A stretch of DNA of 64,000 nt from Actinoalloteichus caeruleus DSM 43889. Lineage in GTDB: Bacteria > Actinomycetota > Actinomycetes > Mycobacteriales > Pseudonocardiaceae. The DNA lies in contig NZ_AUBJ02000001.1 in assembly GCF_000429185.2 (NCBI RefSeq), positions 5,580,001 to 5,644,000 on the forward strand, given 5' to 3'. Shown here one piece after another: positions 25,877 through 35,366 of this stretch. The notes beneath the pieces are model-generated. The model did not search any database, was not told the DNA's origin, and worked only from the letters and a program-made list of their open reading frames with translations. Positions within the stretch are counted from its first letter, which is position 1. Every line of letters begins with the position of its first letter. The position numbers and the translations under genes are program-made.

Positions 25877-26170
25877 CTACGAGGCGTGCCGCCGCTGGTC
25901 GGGGTCGGACAGGACGCGGTGGGCCGTCCACCAGCGCACCTCGTCGTGGCTGTCGGGCGTGTGCTCCAGCGCGTTCACCAACCGTTGACTACGCGAACGG
26001 GTGAGTCCCAGCCGCACCGCGGTGGGGGGCGGTTCGGTGTGGTCGCCGTCGGCTGGTTCCCCGGTGGCGATCAGGTAGGCGAGCCCGGGCGGAACCCGTA
26101 GGGCGCGGCCGGCCCGCTCGTAGTCGTGCCCGGCGGCGAGCAGGGCACGGGTCTGCTGCTGTGTGGGCAT
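25877..26170 (-). CDS. Small conserved-looking protein preceding the formate dehydrogenase operon
   Basis: A 97-residue acidic-to-neutral soluble protein transcribed toward the formate dehydrogenase genes, ending 79 bp upstream of them. The N-terminal half (QQQTRALLAAGHDYERAGRAL then RVPPGLAYLIATGEP) looks like a compact helix-turn-helix-type fold. The C-terminal half is helical and charged (SQRLVNALEHTPDSHDEVRWW). The ATG at 26170 follows GGGAG. Its position at the head of the operon suggests a regulatory or accessory role in formate dehydrogenase expression or assembly, but no function can be assigned from sequence. Confidence 0.7.
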   Translation of the reverse strand: MPTQQQTRALLAAGHDYERAGRALRVPPGLAYLIATGEPADGDHTEPPPTAVRLGLTRSRSQRLVNALEHTPDSHDEVRWWTAHRVLSDPDQRRHAS

Positions 26171-26622
26171 CTCGCTCCCAGTTGGCGTCGTCGGGGGAGT
26201 GTCACCTTGACACCTGCCCTGCCCGGTGCGAAGCGGCGCTAAACACCGCTCCTCGCCATCGGGTGGCGGGACCGGGCCGTGGCGGGCCCCGGTGGGGGAG
26301 CGGGAGGGGGAGCGCGAGGGGCGGCGCCGTCCGGCGCGGCGGAGGGCGGTGACCCGGCCGTGACCGGGTGCTCTCCCACCCGGCACGGCTCGCGCCGGCG
26401 ACGCGGAACACCAGGGCAGCGGCTGCCGGACCGGCGCGGTGGCGGAACCGGATCCGGGAGGGGACATCACCTGACGGGGGCCAGTGGAATGCCGTGGACC
26501 GGTTCCCGGCGGGTTGATTTTTCCCTTTCCGCCGGTCTGGGGACATCGACGATGCCCGCGCCACCCACGGTCGGACGCCGCTCCGCGGAACGGTCCTGGT
26601 ACGGCTAGATACGTGGTCGCCT
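26171..26622. other. Intergenic region, no gene seen
   Basis: No convincing gene on either strand in about 450 bases. Open frames here are Arg/Pro-rich shadows. It should contain the promoter for the formate dehydrogenase operon on the minus strand, but I could not define its boxes. Confidence 0.5.
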
Positions 26623-26623
26623 G

Positions 26624-26791
26624 GTGGGACCCGTGTGCTCACGGTGGCCAGTGATCGGCGTCATCGCGTGCCCGTTGGTCGTTGTCGGGCTTGTTCCGCC
26701 GATCCCGGGAATCGTCCGCGCGAATCGAGGGCAGGCGGACGACAAGGGGCTCGCGGTGGCCGGCGCCGCCCTCTCCGCCGTTCGACCCGCC
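26624..26791 (+). pseudogene. Possible truncated DUF4190-like membrane protein remnant
   Basis: The plus-strand frame from GTG 26624 reads a hydrophobic segment (VIGVIACPLVVVGLVPPIPG) followed by a segment ending DDKGLAVAGAALSAV. This resembles the second helix and conserved GLAIAG-type loop of DUF4190 proteins. After that the frame loses family character, and the first helix is missing. It may be a relic or chance; no ribosome site supports expression. Confidence 0.25.
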
Positions 26792-26922
26792 CCGTGCGTG
26801 AGGTGGGTGGTCGCCGTGGACGACGCCGGGGAGCGGGTTCGCGCCCTCTCCTCGTCCACCCTGGTGCGGCGATCCAGCCCGGAGAGGTCAGGGGCAGCGG
26901 GCGGCTCGGACCCGGGTGGTGC

Positions 26923-26956
26923 CCGGTGGCCAGCCGCGCGGTGCGGCGGCCACCGG
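26923..26956 (-). terminator. Hairpin terminator candidate after the putative effector gene
   Basis: Perfect arms CCGGTGGCC (26923-26931) and GGCCACCGG (26948-26956) enclose a second stem GCCGC/GCGGC separated by one bulged base. It lies 17 bp beyond the stop of the minus-strand effector gene. There is no T-run, as is common in high-GC actinomycetes. Confidence 0.55.
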
Positions 26957-26973
26957 ATCCCGGTCGCGGGGGC

Positions 26974-28257
26974 TCAGGCCCAGGGGTTCAGCCCGGAACG
27001 GTCCGGTCGCACCCCGTCGGTGTCGGGGACGAACCCGCCCCGGTCGACCTCGGACTCGTCGTAGTCGTCCAGGGTCGTCGTCCCGCCGTGGCCCACCTGG
27101 TCGCTGTAGGCCAACCGGCCGTCCTGGCTGATCACCACCATGTCCCCCTGGTCGACCGACTGGCGGACCTGGCTGGCGATCTGTTCGGGACTGGCGTTCG
27201 GGTTGGACGTGCCGATCTCCCGGCCGCGTTCGTTGTTGTACAGGTCCATCGCCTCGGGGTACCGACCGTTCTCGGGTTTCCGTTCGTGCGCCGTGGCGAA
27301 GGCCTCGGACCACTCGGCCCCGAATTCCTGGGTCATCCTGGCGTTCCAGTAGGCGTGCCGGAAGGCGTCCACGTGGTTGTGCGTGGTGTTGTCCGGGTCG
27401 CCGAACTGCTGTTCGCTCACGACGTAGGCCTCCTGCTGGAGGCGGTACCAGGTGTACATCTCGTCCGGCCGCAGCTGGAGGAAGAGGTCCAGTTCCTCCT
27501 GGGTCCACTTGCTGCTGGGCACCGAGAACCCCAGCCTCTCCAGGATGGGGTTGATGACGTCGACCAGCTCGGGTGGTGGGAAGTCCACCAGCTCGTACTC
27601 GGACGCGGCGACCTGGTAGCGGTTGAGGATGTCCTCCAACGACTCGCGGCCGTCGGGTGTCAGCGCCACCACGTCGTCGCCGCCGAGGGAAATGCTCCGC
27701 AGCTCCGCCGCCGCGGCCCGGTTCTCCTGGGCCAGTGCCGTGAGGAGGGTCGCGGCGGCCGTCGCGACGCGCCTGGTGGCGACGGCGAACTCGTGCAGCG
27801 CCTCCTCGTCGTCATCGGGAACGTCGGCGGCGCGGGCGGCGAGGTCGGCCACGTTGTCGAGGATCGCGGTGTGGTCCTCCTTCGCCGAGGCCAGGTTGGT
27901 GGACAACGAGGAGAGCACCCCGGCGGCGCGGGTGAACAGCTCCGAGTCCTGGAGCAGCGCGGACCGCTGCTTGGTGATGGCGCCCACCGCCGAGGACGCG
28001 GCGGAGCCGGTCCACGCGGCCTCCAGCTCGCTCGCCGCCGAGGACAGCCCGTCGGAGGCCGCCGTCTCGGTGGCCTCCGCCGTTCGCGTGCAGCTGATCC
28101 GCAGGTCCTCGATGGCCTCCGCGTCACCACCCAGCTCGCCGATCTTGGCCGGCAGGTCCCCGAGCACCGAACGGACGTTGTTCCCGCTGACCGAGCCGGC
28201 GATCGAGCCGAGGCTCGCCGCCCGGTCCTCCAGCTCCTCCACCGCCACCTGGCTCAC
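26974..28257 (-). CDS. Candidate type VII-secreted effector with C-terminal DUF6973-like domain
   Basis: A 427-residue protein. The first ~200 residues are helical and coiled-coil-like, rich in Ala/Ser/Asp, as in WXG100/LXG-type secretion modules, with a Trp-x-Gly turn (AAWTGSAAS, about residue 80). The C-terminal ~200 residues form a distinct domain with NHVDAFRHAYWNARM, FATAHERKPEN and MDLYNNERG. The conserved His/Asp/Asn pattern resembles DUF6973 domains found at the ends of polymorphic-toxin-like proteins. Its start overlaps the stop of the EspC-like gene by 4 bp, so the two are coupled, as in effector-chaperone pairs. No catalytic activity is established. No immunity-like gene follows it before the terminator hairpin. 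Confidence 0.72.
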   Translation of the reverse strand: MSQVAVEELEDRAASLGSIAGSVSGNNVRSVLGDLPAKIGELGGDAEAIEDLRISCTRTAEATETAASDGLSSAASELEAAWTGSAASSAVGAITKQRSALLQDSELFTRAAGVLSSLSTNLASAKEDHTAILDNVADLAARAADVPDDDEEALHEFAVATRRVATAAATLLTALAQENRAAAAELRSISLGGDDVVALTPDGRESLEDILNRYQVAASEYELVDFPPPELVDVINPILERLGFSVPSSKWTQEELDLFLQLRPDEMYTWYRLQQEAYVVSEQQFGDPDNTTHNHVDAFRHAYWNARMTQEFGAEWSEAFATAHERKPENGRYPEAMDLYNNERGREIGTSNPNASPEQIASQVRQSVDQGDMVVISQDGRLAYSDQVGHGGTTTLDDYDESEVDRGGFVPDTDGVRPDRSGLNPWA

Positions 28258-28562
28258 ACCGACACCCCCTTGCCGTCGAAGGCGCGGGCGCGTTCGTCGT
28301 CGATGTCGGTGTAGGTCTCCGAGCTCCGCCGGACACCCTCACCGAGCTCGCCGACCCGCTCGGAGTGCCCGAGCAAGGTGCCCGCCAGGTTGCGCGCCAG
28401 GTCGTCGAAGGCCTCCGCGCAGTCCGAGGTGGTGAACGCGCCACCCCCGCCGCCGGTGCCGGACTTCCACGAGCGGCACACCGCGTCGAGGTCCTCGGAC
28501 AGGGTCGACAACGAGTCACCCACGGCGGCCAGTTCCTCCTCGGCCACCTCGAAACCGGACAT
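28254..28562 (-). CDS. EspC/WXG100-like type VII secretion partner
   Basis: A 102-residue helical-hairpin protein of the EspC/DUF2580-like group. Helix one runs through FEVAEEELAAVGDSLSTLSE; a turn follows with SWKSGTGGGG, where Trp-x-x-Gly replaces the strict WXG. Helix two runs through CAEAFDDLARNLAGTLLG, and the protein ends with the secretion-like charged tail TYTDIDDERARAF. Such proteins are secreted as heterodimers with their operon partner. The ATG at 28562 follows AGAGGTG. It is the first gene of a two-gene unit with the DUF6973-like effector; the ESX export apparatus itself is not in the window. Confidence 0.75.
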   Translation of the reverse strand: MSGFEVAEEELAAVGDSLSTLSEDLDAVCRSWKSGTGGGGGAFTTSDCAEAFDDLARNLAGTLLGHSERVGELGEGVRRSSETYTDIDDERARAFDGKGVSV

Positions 28563-28834
28563 GGTCACCTCTGTCGAGTTCGGTGTCCCAGCCCCCTGAG
28601 CGGTCCCGCCGCACAGCGCCCCCTGACGTGGGATGGACCGCCGCTCTGGCACGGAACGAGTAGTTATCACAAGCAGTATCACTGGCCGTGTGCGGCGGCG
28701 AGGCCGCACCCCGGCGAAACCGGTCGTTCGGTGAGCCTCCCCGGGGGGAACCGCTCAGTGATACGACCGAGCCGACGGCCCACGGATCAGCCATTCCCGG
28801 GAGGTGCCGGCCGGCCCGGTCCCGGCACGGCGAA

Positions 28835-28867
28835 CGGGTGTCGGCGGGACGAACCCGCCGACACCCG
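28835..28867 (-). terminator. Strong hairpin terminator after the ABC permease gene
   Basis: A perfect 14-bp GC-rich stem (28835-28848 with 28854-28867) with loop ACGAA lies 26 bp beyond the minus-strand permease stop. There is no T-tract. Confidence 0.7.
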
Positions 28868-28893
28868 CACCGGAGAGGACCGCCGCCGTGGCG

Positions 28894-31395
28894 TCAGTCG
28901 TCCGCGAGCGCCTGCATCGGGGAACTCCTCGCGGCCTTGCGCGCCGGGATCAGCGCGGCCAGCAGCGCCATCGCGATCATCGCGACCAGCACGGCCCCCA
29001 ACTGGCCCCACGGGATGGCCATCATGGGCACGTCGGAGAGCGCCGAGGCGACCATCGCCGCGTAGGCACTGCCCAGGGTGATCCCGATGACCGTGGCGTA
29101 CACGCCCAGCAGGGCGCCCTCCCAGGTGAGCATCGACCGCAGTCGGCCGCCACGCAGCCCCAACGCCCGGAGCAGGCCGTATTCCTGGCCGCGCTCCACC
29201 ACCGACAGCGACAGCGTGGTCGCCACCCCGACCATCGCGACGATGACCGTGATCCCGACCAGGCCCAACGCCACCAACCGCAGGTTGCCGATGATCTCCT
29301 CGAACGCCTCCCGCTCCTCGGCCGGGTAGAACAGGCTGAGGTTCGGGTCGATGGGCACGGTCGCCTCCAGCGCCTGCTGGAGCGCGTCGAGTTCGATCGC
29401 CTCGTCCGCCGCGATCAGCAGCCGGAACGGGTCGAGGTCGGGCATGAGGGTGCGCAGGTCGTCCGGGTGGATCGAGACGAACCCGAGCGTGCCCCCCTGC
29501 CGGTAGATCGCCTGGACCGTCAGCTCCACGGTCCGACCCTCGGCGCCCACCGTGACCGTGTCACCGACGGACAGGCCGTGGTCGTCGGCCACCCGCTGGT
29601 AGAGCGCCACCGAACCCTGGCCCCACTCCGAGAAGTCCCCGGAGGCGATGTTGCGGGTGAGGTTGGGAATCGCGGGGACGTCCACACTGGACACCCACTC
29701 CTCCACGACGTCCGTCCCGTAGTCCACGTCCAGCGGGGTCTCCCAGAGGGGCGTGACGGCGCTGACACCGGGCGCGGCGGCCAGGTCGTCCACCAGCTGC
29801 TGGTCGAGCAGCCCGTCAACCTCCTCCTGGTTGGAGAAGTCGCTCACCATCGCGTCAGCGGGCATCGACGCCCGCAGCTGCTCGTCCGCGCCGGCCTGCA
29901 TGCTGCTCAACCCGACGAGCACGGCGCTGACCAGGGTCACGCCGAGGGCGAACACCGAGGCGGTGGTCGCCGAGCGGCGCGGCGCGCGACCGGTGTTGCG
30001 GGCCGCCAACCGACCGGCGATCCCGCCCGCCGCCCCGGCCGGCCTCTCGACCAGGCGCGTCATGATGCGCACCAACAGCGGTCCGGCTGCCAGCACGGCG
30101 CCGAACAGCAACACCCCGGAGGCCATGACGGCCAGCACGAACAGTTGGCCCTCGTTGGTGCCCATCATCAGCCCCAGGGCGAGCAGACCCAGCGCCCCCA
30201 GCAGGAGCAGGACGCCGAGGGTGGTGCGCAACCTGCCTACCCGGGACTCGCTGTCGGCCAGCGGAGCGGAGCTCATGGCCGCCACCGGGGGGATCCTCGC
30301 GCCCTTGATCGCGGGGAAGACCGCGGCGACCACGGAGAGCAGCACCGCGGCGAGGACGCAGAGGAGCAGGCTCGGTACCGACACCGTCAGCGGGGGCATG
30401 GTGGCGGTGACGAACAGGTCCGCGATGGCCAGCCCGGCCGTGCCCGCGCCGACGGCGGCGAGGGCACCGCTCAGCCCGGCGAGGCCACCGGAGATGACCG
30501 CCTCCACCAGCAGCGCGCGCACGATCTGCCCGGGATGCGCGCCGATGCAGCGCAACATGGCGGTGCGCTGGCGGCTGCGCGCCAGCAGGATGCGGTAGGT
30601 GGAGGCGACGATGATCGCCGCCGCCAGCATCGCGATCACCACGAAGATCGACAACACCAGGAAGATCGAGTCGGCCTGCCGGGCGGCGGACCGCATGTCC
30701 TCGTCCCGGACCTGTTGACCGGAGTTCACCAGCACGGAGGTGCCGAGGTCGTCCTGGATGGCGGACACCAGGTCGCCCTCGTCCTGGCTACCGGCCACCA
30801 GCAGCTGGTAGAACCCGTCGGTCTCGGACCAGTCGGCGAAGGTGTCCTCGCTGGTCATCACGCTGTAGCTGCCCTGAGGGCTGTCCCGCACCAGACCACT
30901 GAGGGTGGCCGTGACCGTCTTCTGGTCCGCCTCGGTGTAGAGGACCACCTCGAACTGGTCGCCGATCGCGAAGTCCAGCTCCTCGGCCAGCGAGCGGCTG
31001 AGCAGCACCTCGTCGGTACCCGGAGCCGACCCCTCCTCCACCGTGTGCATCGCCAACGGGCCCTCGACGGGGGAGGTGCGCAACACGTAGTTGTTGCGCC
31101 CGATGGCGATGGAGACCCCGCTACCGGACGGCGCGACCTGGTCGACGCCCGGCATGGCCGCGACCCGTTGGATCTGCTCGTCGGTGAGCACCCACGGTTC
31201 CTCGACGGCGTCGACGACCGCGTCGGTCTCCTCGCTCACCGAGACGGTGCTGCGGATGAACTCGTCGCGGAGGGTGTCGGTGAACAGCATGGTGCCCGCC
31301 GCGAAGAACGTGGCGATGGCGATGGCGATACCGGTCAGCAGGATCCGCGAGGGCCGCTGTCGGATCTGCGCGAGTGATGCCTTGCCCAGTCCCAT
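28894..31395 (-). CDS. FtsX-like ABC transporter permease (MacB/LolC superfamily)
   Basis: An 833-residue permease with two FtsX-type cores. A first N-terminal helix (ILLTGIAIAIATFFAAGTM) precedes an extracytoplasmic MacB-like domain. A three-helix core follows (about residues 235-380), then a central pair of helices, a second outer domain (about 480-690), and a final three-helix core ending in AMALLAALIPARKAARSSP. This duplicated arrangement is typical of actinobacterial permeases that work with a separate LolD-type ATPase. It starts 3 nt after the ATPase stop, so both are cotranslated. Likely tasks are mechanical or lipid/peptide export across the membrane; the substrate is unknown. Confidence 0.9.
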   Translation of the reverse strand: MGLGKASLAQIRQRPSRILLTGIAIAIATFFAAGTMLFTDTLRDEFIRSTVSVSEETDAVVDAVEEPWVLTDEQIQRVAAMPGVDQVAPSGSGVSIAIGRNNYVLRTSPVEGPLAMHTVEEGSAPGTDEVLLSRSLAEELDFAIGDQFEVVLYTEADQKTVTATLSGLVRDSPQGSYSVMTSEDTFADWSETDGFYQLLVAGSQDEGDLVSAIQDDLGTSVLVNSGQQVRDEDMRSAARQADSIFLVLSIFVVIAMLAAAIIVASTYRILLARSRQRTAMLRCIGAHPGQIVRALLVEAVISGGLAGLSGALAAVGAGTAGLAIADLFVTATMPPLTVSVPSLLLCVLAAVLLSVVAAVFPAIKGARIPPVAAMSSAPLADSESRVGRLRTTLGVLLLLGALGLLALGLMMGTNEGQLFVLAVMASGVLLFGAVLAAGPLLVRIMTRLVERPAGAAGGIAGRLAARNTGRAPRRSATTASVFALGVTLVSAVLVGLSSMQAGADEQLRASMPADAMVSDFSNQEEVDGLLDQQLVDDLAAAPGVSAVTPLWETPLDVDYGTDVVEEWVSSVDVPAIPNLTRNIASGDFSEWGQGSVALYQRVADDHGLSVGDTVTVGAEGRTVELTVQAIYRQGGTLGFVSIHPDDLRTLMPDLDPFRLLIAADEAIELDALQQALEATVPIDPNLSLFYPAEEREAFEEIIGNLRLVALGLVGITVIVAMVGVATTLSLSVVERGQEYGLLRALGLRGGRLRSMLTWEGALLGVYATVIGITLGSAYAAMVASALSDVPMMAIPWGQLGAVLVAMIAMALLAALIPARKAARSSPMQALADD

Positions 31396-31398
31396 CGT

Positions 31399-32145
<747 letters not shown>

Positions 32146-32592
32146 GGTGTTCCGTCCTTTCGTCCGTGTTCTCCCTTCGTCGAGTCGCCTCAGCCGGTCG
32201 GGCGGCTCCCTCCGCGCGCGCGGGGGGCAGCGGACCTGGGGGACCGCCCCGGTGGGGTGCTGGCTCCGTCCGGACCGCGTCCGTGCGATGACGGGCCGTG
32301 CCAGGCCCGTGGACCGGTCGCCTCGGGCATCCGGAACGCGGTGGTTCCGGGAACCGGGCCGGTGGTGGTGGCGGAGCGCATCGTCGTCCTTCTCGATCGG
32401 AGGGGTCGGTGTGCGTACAGCCTGGCCGTGAACCCCTGTCCCGCAGATCAGCCGAACGGCCAGGCACGGGAGGCCCCCTCGGCCGAAAGTCGTAGCCAGG
32501 GTTGTCACCGAGCCACCCCAGGACCGGGACCAGGGGCCTGCTCCGGGGCCTTCCCGACGTCGACCAGGCCCTCCGACCGGTTGGCTGAGGGG

Positions 32593-34154
32593 GTGAGAAG
32601 AACTCCCCAGTCCCCGCAGTCCCGGCGCCGGTGGCCGCGCCCGCGCACCGTGGTGACCGCGCTCCTGGCGCTCTCCCTCGTGGGGGTGATCCTGCTCGCG
32701 GCGGGCTTCGCGATCGGCTACCAGGTCGTGCGGCGCGACAACCTGGGCCAGCTGGACTTCGCGACACCGCTGGTCGTACCACCCCTCCTCGAACCGGAGA
32801 CCGACGAGGAAGGCCGCCAGGCCTTCGACCTGCGGCTGAGGACAGGGGCCTCCGAGCTGCTGCCCGGCACGCGGACGGTGACCTGGGGGGTGAACGGGGA
32901 CCACCTCGGCCCGACCCTGCGGATGCGGCGCGGCGACCACGTCGCCGTGCGGGTCACCAACGAGCTCTCCGAGGCGTCCTCGCTGCACTGGCACGGGATG
33001 CGGGTCCCGGCCCGCATGGACGGGGGACCCCACCAGGAGGTCCGGCCCGGTGGGGTGTGGATCCCGGAGTGGATGGTGCGCCAACCCGCGGCCACCCTCT
33101 GGTACCACCCGCACCCCCACGGCCGGACGGCCGAGCACGTCTACCGGGGTCTCGCCGGCATGATCATCGTCGAGGACGAGCGGACCGACTCGCTGACGTT
33201 GCCCTCGGAGTACGGGGTGGACGACGTTCCCCTCATCGTGCAGGACAAGGACTTCGACGACGCCGGCCAGTTCGACCTCAGCGGCGGCGGCGGGGTGGGC
33301 ATCCTCGGCGACGAGATCCTGGTCAACGGGACCCACGACCCGCACTTCGAGGTGACCGCCAGCCGCACCCGCCTGCGGGTGCTCAACGGGTCGACCGCCC
33401 GCGTCTACGACCTCGGCTTCGTCGACGGCCGGCACTTCCAGGTGGTGGCCACCGACACGGGCCTGCTGCCCGCACCCGTGGAGCGGGACCGGGTGCGGCT
33501 CTCACCGGGCGAGCGGGCGGAGATCGTGGTCGAGATGGACCCCGGAGAACGGGCGGTCCTGCGGTCCTTCCCCGGCGGCCTGGACGCCGGCTTCTTCCAG
33601 GACAGGTTCTCCGGTGGGGACGACACGTTCGACATCATCCAGCTCCGGGCCGCCGACCGGCTGCGGGAGTCACCACCCGTTCCCCGGGAGTTGGGCAGCG
33701 AACCCGTCGTCGAGCCGCCGCCGGGCGCCACCGTCCGCGCCTTCGAACTCTCCGGGACCTCCGAGATCAACGGGCGGCCGATGGACATGGGTCGCGTCGA
33801 CGAGGTGGTGCCGGCGGGCGCCACGGAGATCTGGGAGGTCAGGGGGAGCGGTTCACCCCACAACTTCCACATCCACGACGTCAGCTTCCGCATCCTCGAC
33901 GTGGACGGCGCCCCGCCCCCGGCGTGGCTGGCCGGACCCAAGGACACCGTCTACCTGCCCCCGGGGCCCTGGTGCGGCTCGCGGTCGACTTCGGGACCGA
34001 GGTGGACGAGGAGGTGCCCTACATGTACCACTGCCACCTCCTCGCCCACGAGGACGCCGGCATGATGGGGCAGTTCCTCGTCGTGCCACCCGAGCGGGTC
34101 GACACCGTGGACCGCACCCTGAACCACCCGAGCGGTGGGCACTCCCACCACTGA
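32593..34154 (+). pseudogene. Multicopper oxidase, membrane-anchored, with a single-base frameshift near 33964
   Basis: A three-domain-type multicopper oxidase. An N-terminal anchor (TVVTALLALSLVGVILLAAG) precedes all four copper motifs: HWHGMRVP, WYHPHPHG, HNFHIHDV and YMYHCHLLAHED. The first three motifs read in the frame starting at GTG 32593 (GAGGGG upstream). After LPPG at 33958-33966 the frame must change for the last motif and its ending (GHSHH) to be read. One extra G in the GGGG run at 33963-33966 would restore PPGALVRLAVDFG, matching PPGGEVRLLIRFG in the paralogue at 38137. So this is either a recent inactivating deletion or a sequencing error. Without the fix the protein loses its fourth copper motif. 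Likely outward-facing metal or phenol oxidase. Confidence 0.85.
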
Positions 34155-35115
34155 CAGCCCGCACCGGCCGGGGCGGTCCGGGGTCACCCCCGACGTCGAC
34201 GCCCCCGCCAGCCCGCCCCACTCCCGTCGGAGCCGCCAGGGCGGTGGCGTGGCACCGCACGTCCCGGCCGGCTCGCGCCGCCGGCCGCCCCGCCGGGCTG
34301 GGGGCGGGCGCCCGGTCGGCGCGGCCGTCCCGGAACATCCGGTACAGCTCGGCCCACTGGCGGGAGGTCAACCGCCGGGGCAGGCCGCCCTCGTCGAGCG
34401 ACTCGGCGCGGAGCCAGTCCCGCAGGCGGGCGGCGGGAACGCGGCCGTTCGTCACCCGCCGCAGGATCGCGGGCAACCCAGCCCCCCTGCTGGTGAAGAC
34501 CTCCCGCACGAACGCCTGGTACGGACCTCGGTCGTCCTCCGGCAGCAGCGGACCGGGCCGACGCCGGATCCGCAACACACCGGCGTCCACGCTCGGGACC
34601 GGCCGGAACGCCCGGGCCGGAACCCGGTCGACGAGGTCGAAGTCGAACCACGGCCAGTGCGCGGCGGTCATCATGGTCGCCCCGCCCACCCCGGCGCGCT
34701 TCCTGGCCACCTCCCACTGGAGCACCAGCACCGCCGTGTGCCAGGTCGCCCCGTCGTCGAGCAGGCGCCGCAGCAGCGGAGTGGTCAGGTGGAACGGCAC
34801 GTTGGCCACCACGACGTGCTCGACGGTGGGAGCCCGGTGCCGGAGGAGGTCGCCCCGGACGACGCGGGCCGAGTCGCCCAGCCGGGCGGCGAGGCGGCGT
34901 GCCCGGGACGGGTCGAGTTCGACGGCGGTCACCGGGCGACCCAGGCCGACCAGGGCCGAGGTGATCGCGCCGTCACCGGCGGCCAGCTCCAGGACGGGAC
35001 CTGGCGCGGCCGACGCCGCCAGCTCGGCGATCAGCCGGACGACGGCACGGTCGACCAGGAAGTTCTGGCCGAGTTCGTGCCGCCCCCCGACGGGACTGTG
35101 GGAATGGGAGGACAC
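33853..35115 (-). CDS. erm: 23S rRNA (adenine-N6)-methyltransferase, Erm family
   Basis: Methylates a 23S rRNA adenine (A2058 in E. coli numbering, known for the family), giving macrolide-lincosamide-streptogramin resistance. Family features are HELGQNFLVDRAVV near the N terminus, SAM motif VLELAAGDGAITSAL, acidic motif VTAVELDPSRA and the catalytic NVPF motif (VVVANVPFHLTTPLL). The Erm domain ends near residue 280 (WAELYRMFRDGR). The frame then runs another ~140 residues, Gly/Arg/Pro-rich and antisense to the multicopper oxidase end; long basic tails occur in some actinomycete Erm proteins, but here stop-codon loss is equally possible. The GTG at 35115 follows AGGAG with good spacing. It is preceded by a leader peptide, hairpin and promoter, indicating drug-inducible expression. 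Confidence 0.9.
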   Translation of the reverse strand: MSSHSHSPVGGRHELGQNFLVDRAVVRLIAELAASAAPGPVLELAAGDGAITSALVGLGRPVTAVELDPSRARRLAARLGDSARVVRGDLLRHRAPTVEHVVVANVPFHLTTPLLRRLLDDGATWHTAVLVLQWEVARKRAGVGGATMMTAAHWPWFDFDLVDRVPARAFRPVPSVDAGVLRIRRRPGPLLPEDDRGPYQAFVREVFTSRGAGLPAILRRVTNGRVPAARLRDWLRAESLDEGGLPRRLTSRQWAELYRMFRDGRADRAPAPSPAGRPAARAGRDVRCHATALAAPTGVGRAGGGVDVGGDPGPPRPVRAVSGGSAHRSGGSGCGPRCRPARVARRGTAPSCRRPRGRGGGSGTCRAPPRPPRSRSRPRAAPGPRGQVDGVLGSGQPRRGRGAVHVEDAEADVVDVEVVG

Positions 35116-35229
35116 TGCTGCTCCTGCGAGGACGTTGGTGGGGACGTCCGGCGGCGACGACGGCACGCGCGGACGGGAGAACGTCGGAACAGACGGCGGC
35201 GTGGTCCCACTGCCACGGGCCCGCGGCTC

Positions 35230-35270
35230 GGACCCGGTGGTGGTCAGGCGGAACTGACCACGGTCCGGGT
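35230..35270 (-). promoter_or_regulatory. Leader hairpin between the erm leader peptide and erm
   Basis: Arms GTGGTCAG (35240-35247) and CTGACCAC (35254-35261) form a perfect stem with a 6-nt loop. Flanking GGACC/GGTCC or ACCCGG/CCGGGT pairings can extend it in two mutually exclusive ways, as expected of an attenuator. It lies 42 nt after the leader-peptide stop. Confidence 0.6.
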
Positions 35271-35311
35271 GGAACGCGGGGGCGCGAGCGGTACGAAGGG
35301 CGACACCGCCG

Positions 35312-35359
35312 TCAGGCGGTGCGCAGCCTCACGAAGAAGGAGGCGGAGAAGCAGGACAT
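35312..35359 (-). CDS. erm leader peptide with Arg-Leu-Arg macrolide-arrest motif
   Basis: A 15-codon reading frame upstream of erm encodes MSCFSASFFVRLRTA and then TGA. The Arg-Leu-Arg triplet is the +X+ type of motif known to stall macrolide-bound ribosomes, as in the ErmD leader. The ATG lies 7 nt after a TACGGT -10 box, so the transcript would begin at or beside the start codon and be translated without a Shine-Dalgarno site. The likely role is to sense macrolides: stalling at the motif would change folding of the downstream hairpin and allow erm expression. No database support is available here; the case rests on position, motif and promoter geometry. Confidence 0.7.
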   Translation of the reverse strand: MSCFSASFFVRLRTA

Positions 35360-35366
35360 GGCGCGA

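Noticed and set aside
28804-31377. Plus-strand frame of about 857 codons opposite the permease
   Set aside because: Very rich in His/Arg/Gln/Gly with no domain; the minus-strand permease has consistent helices and start.
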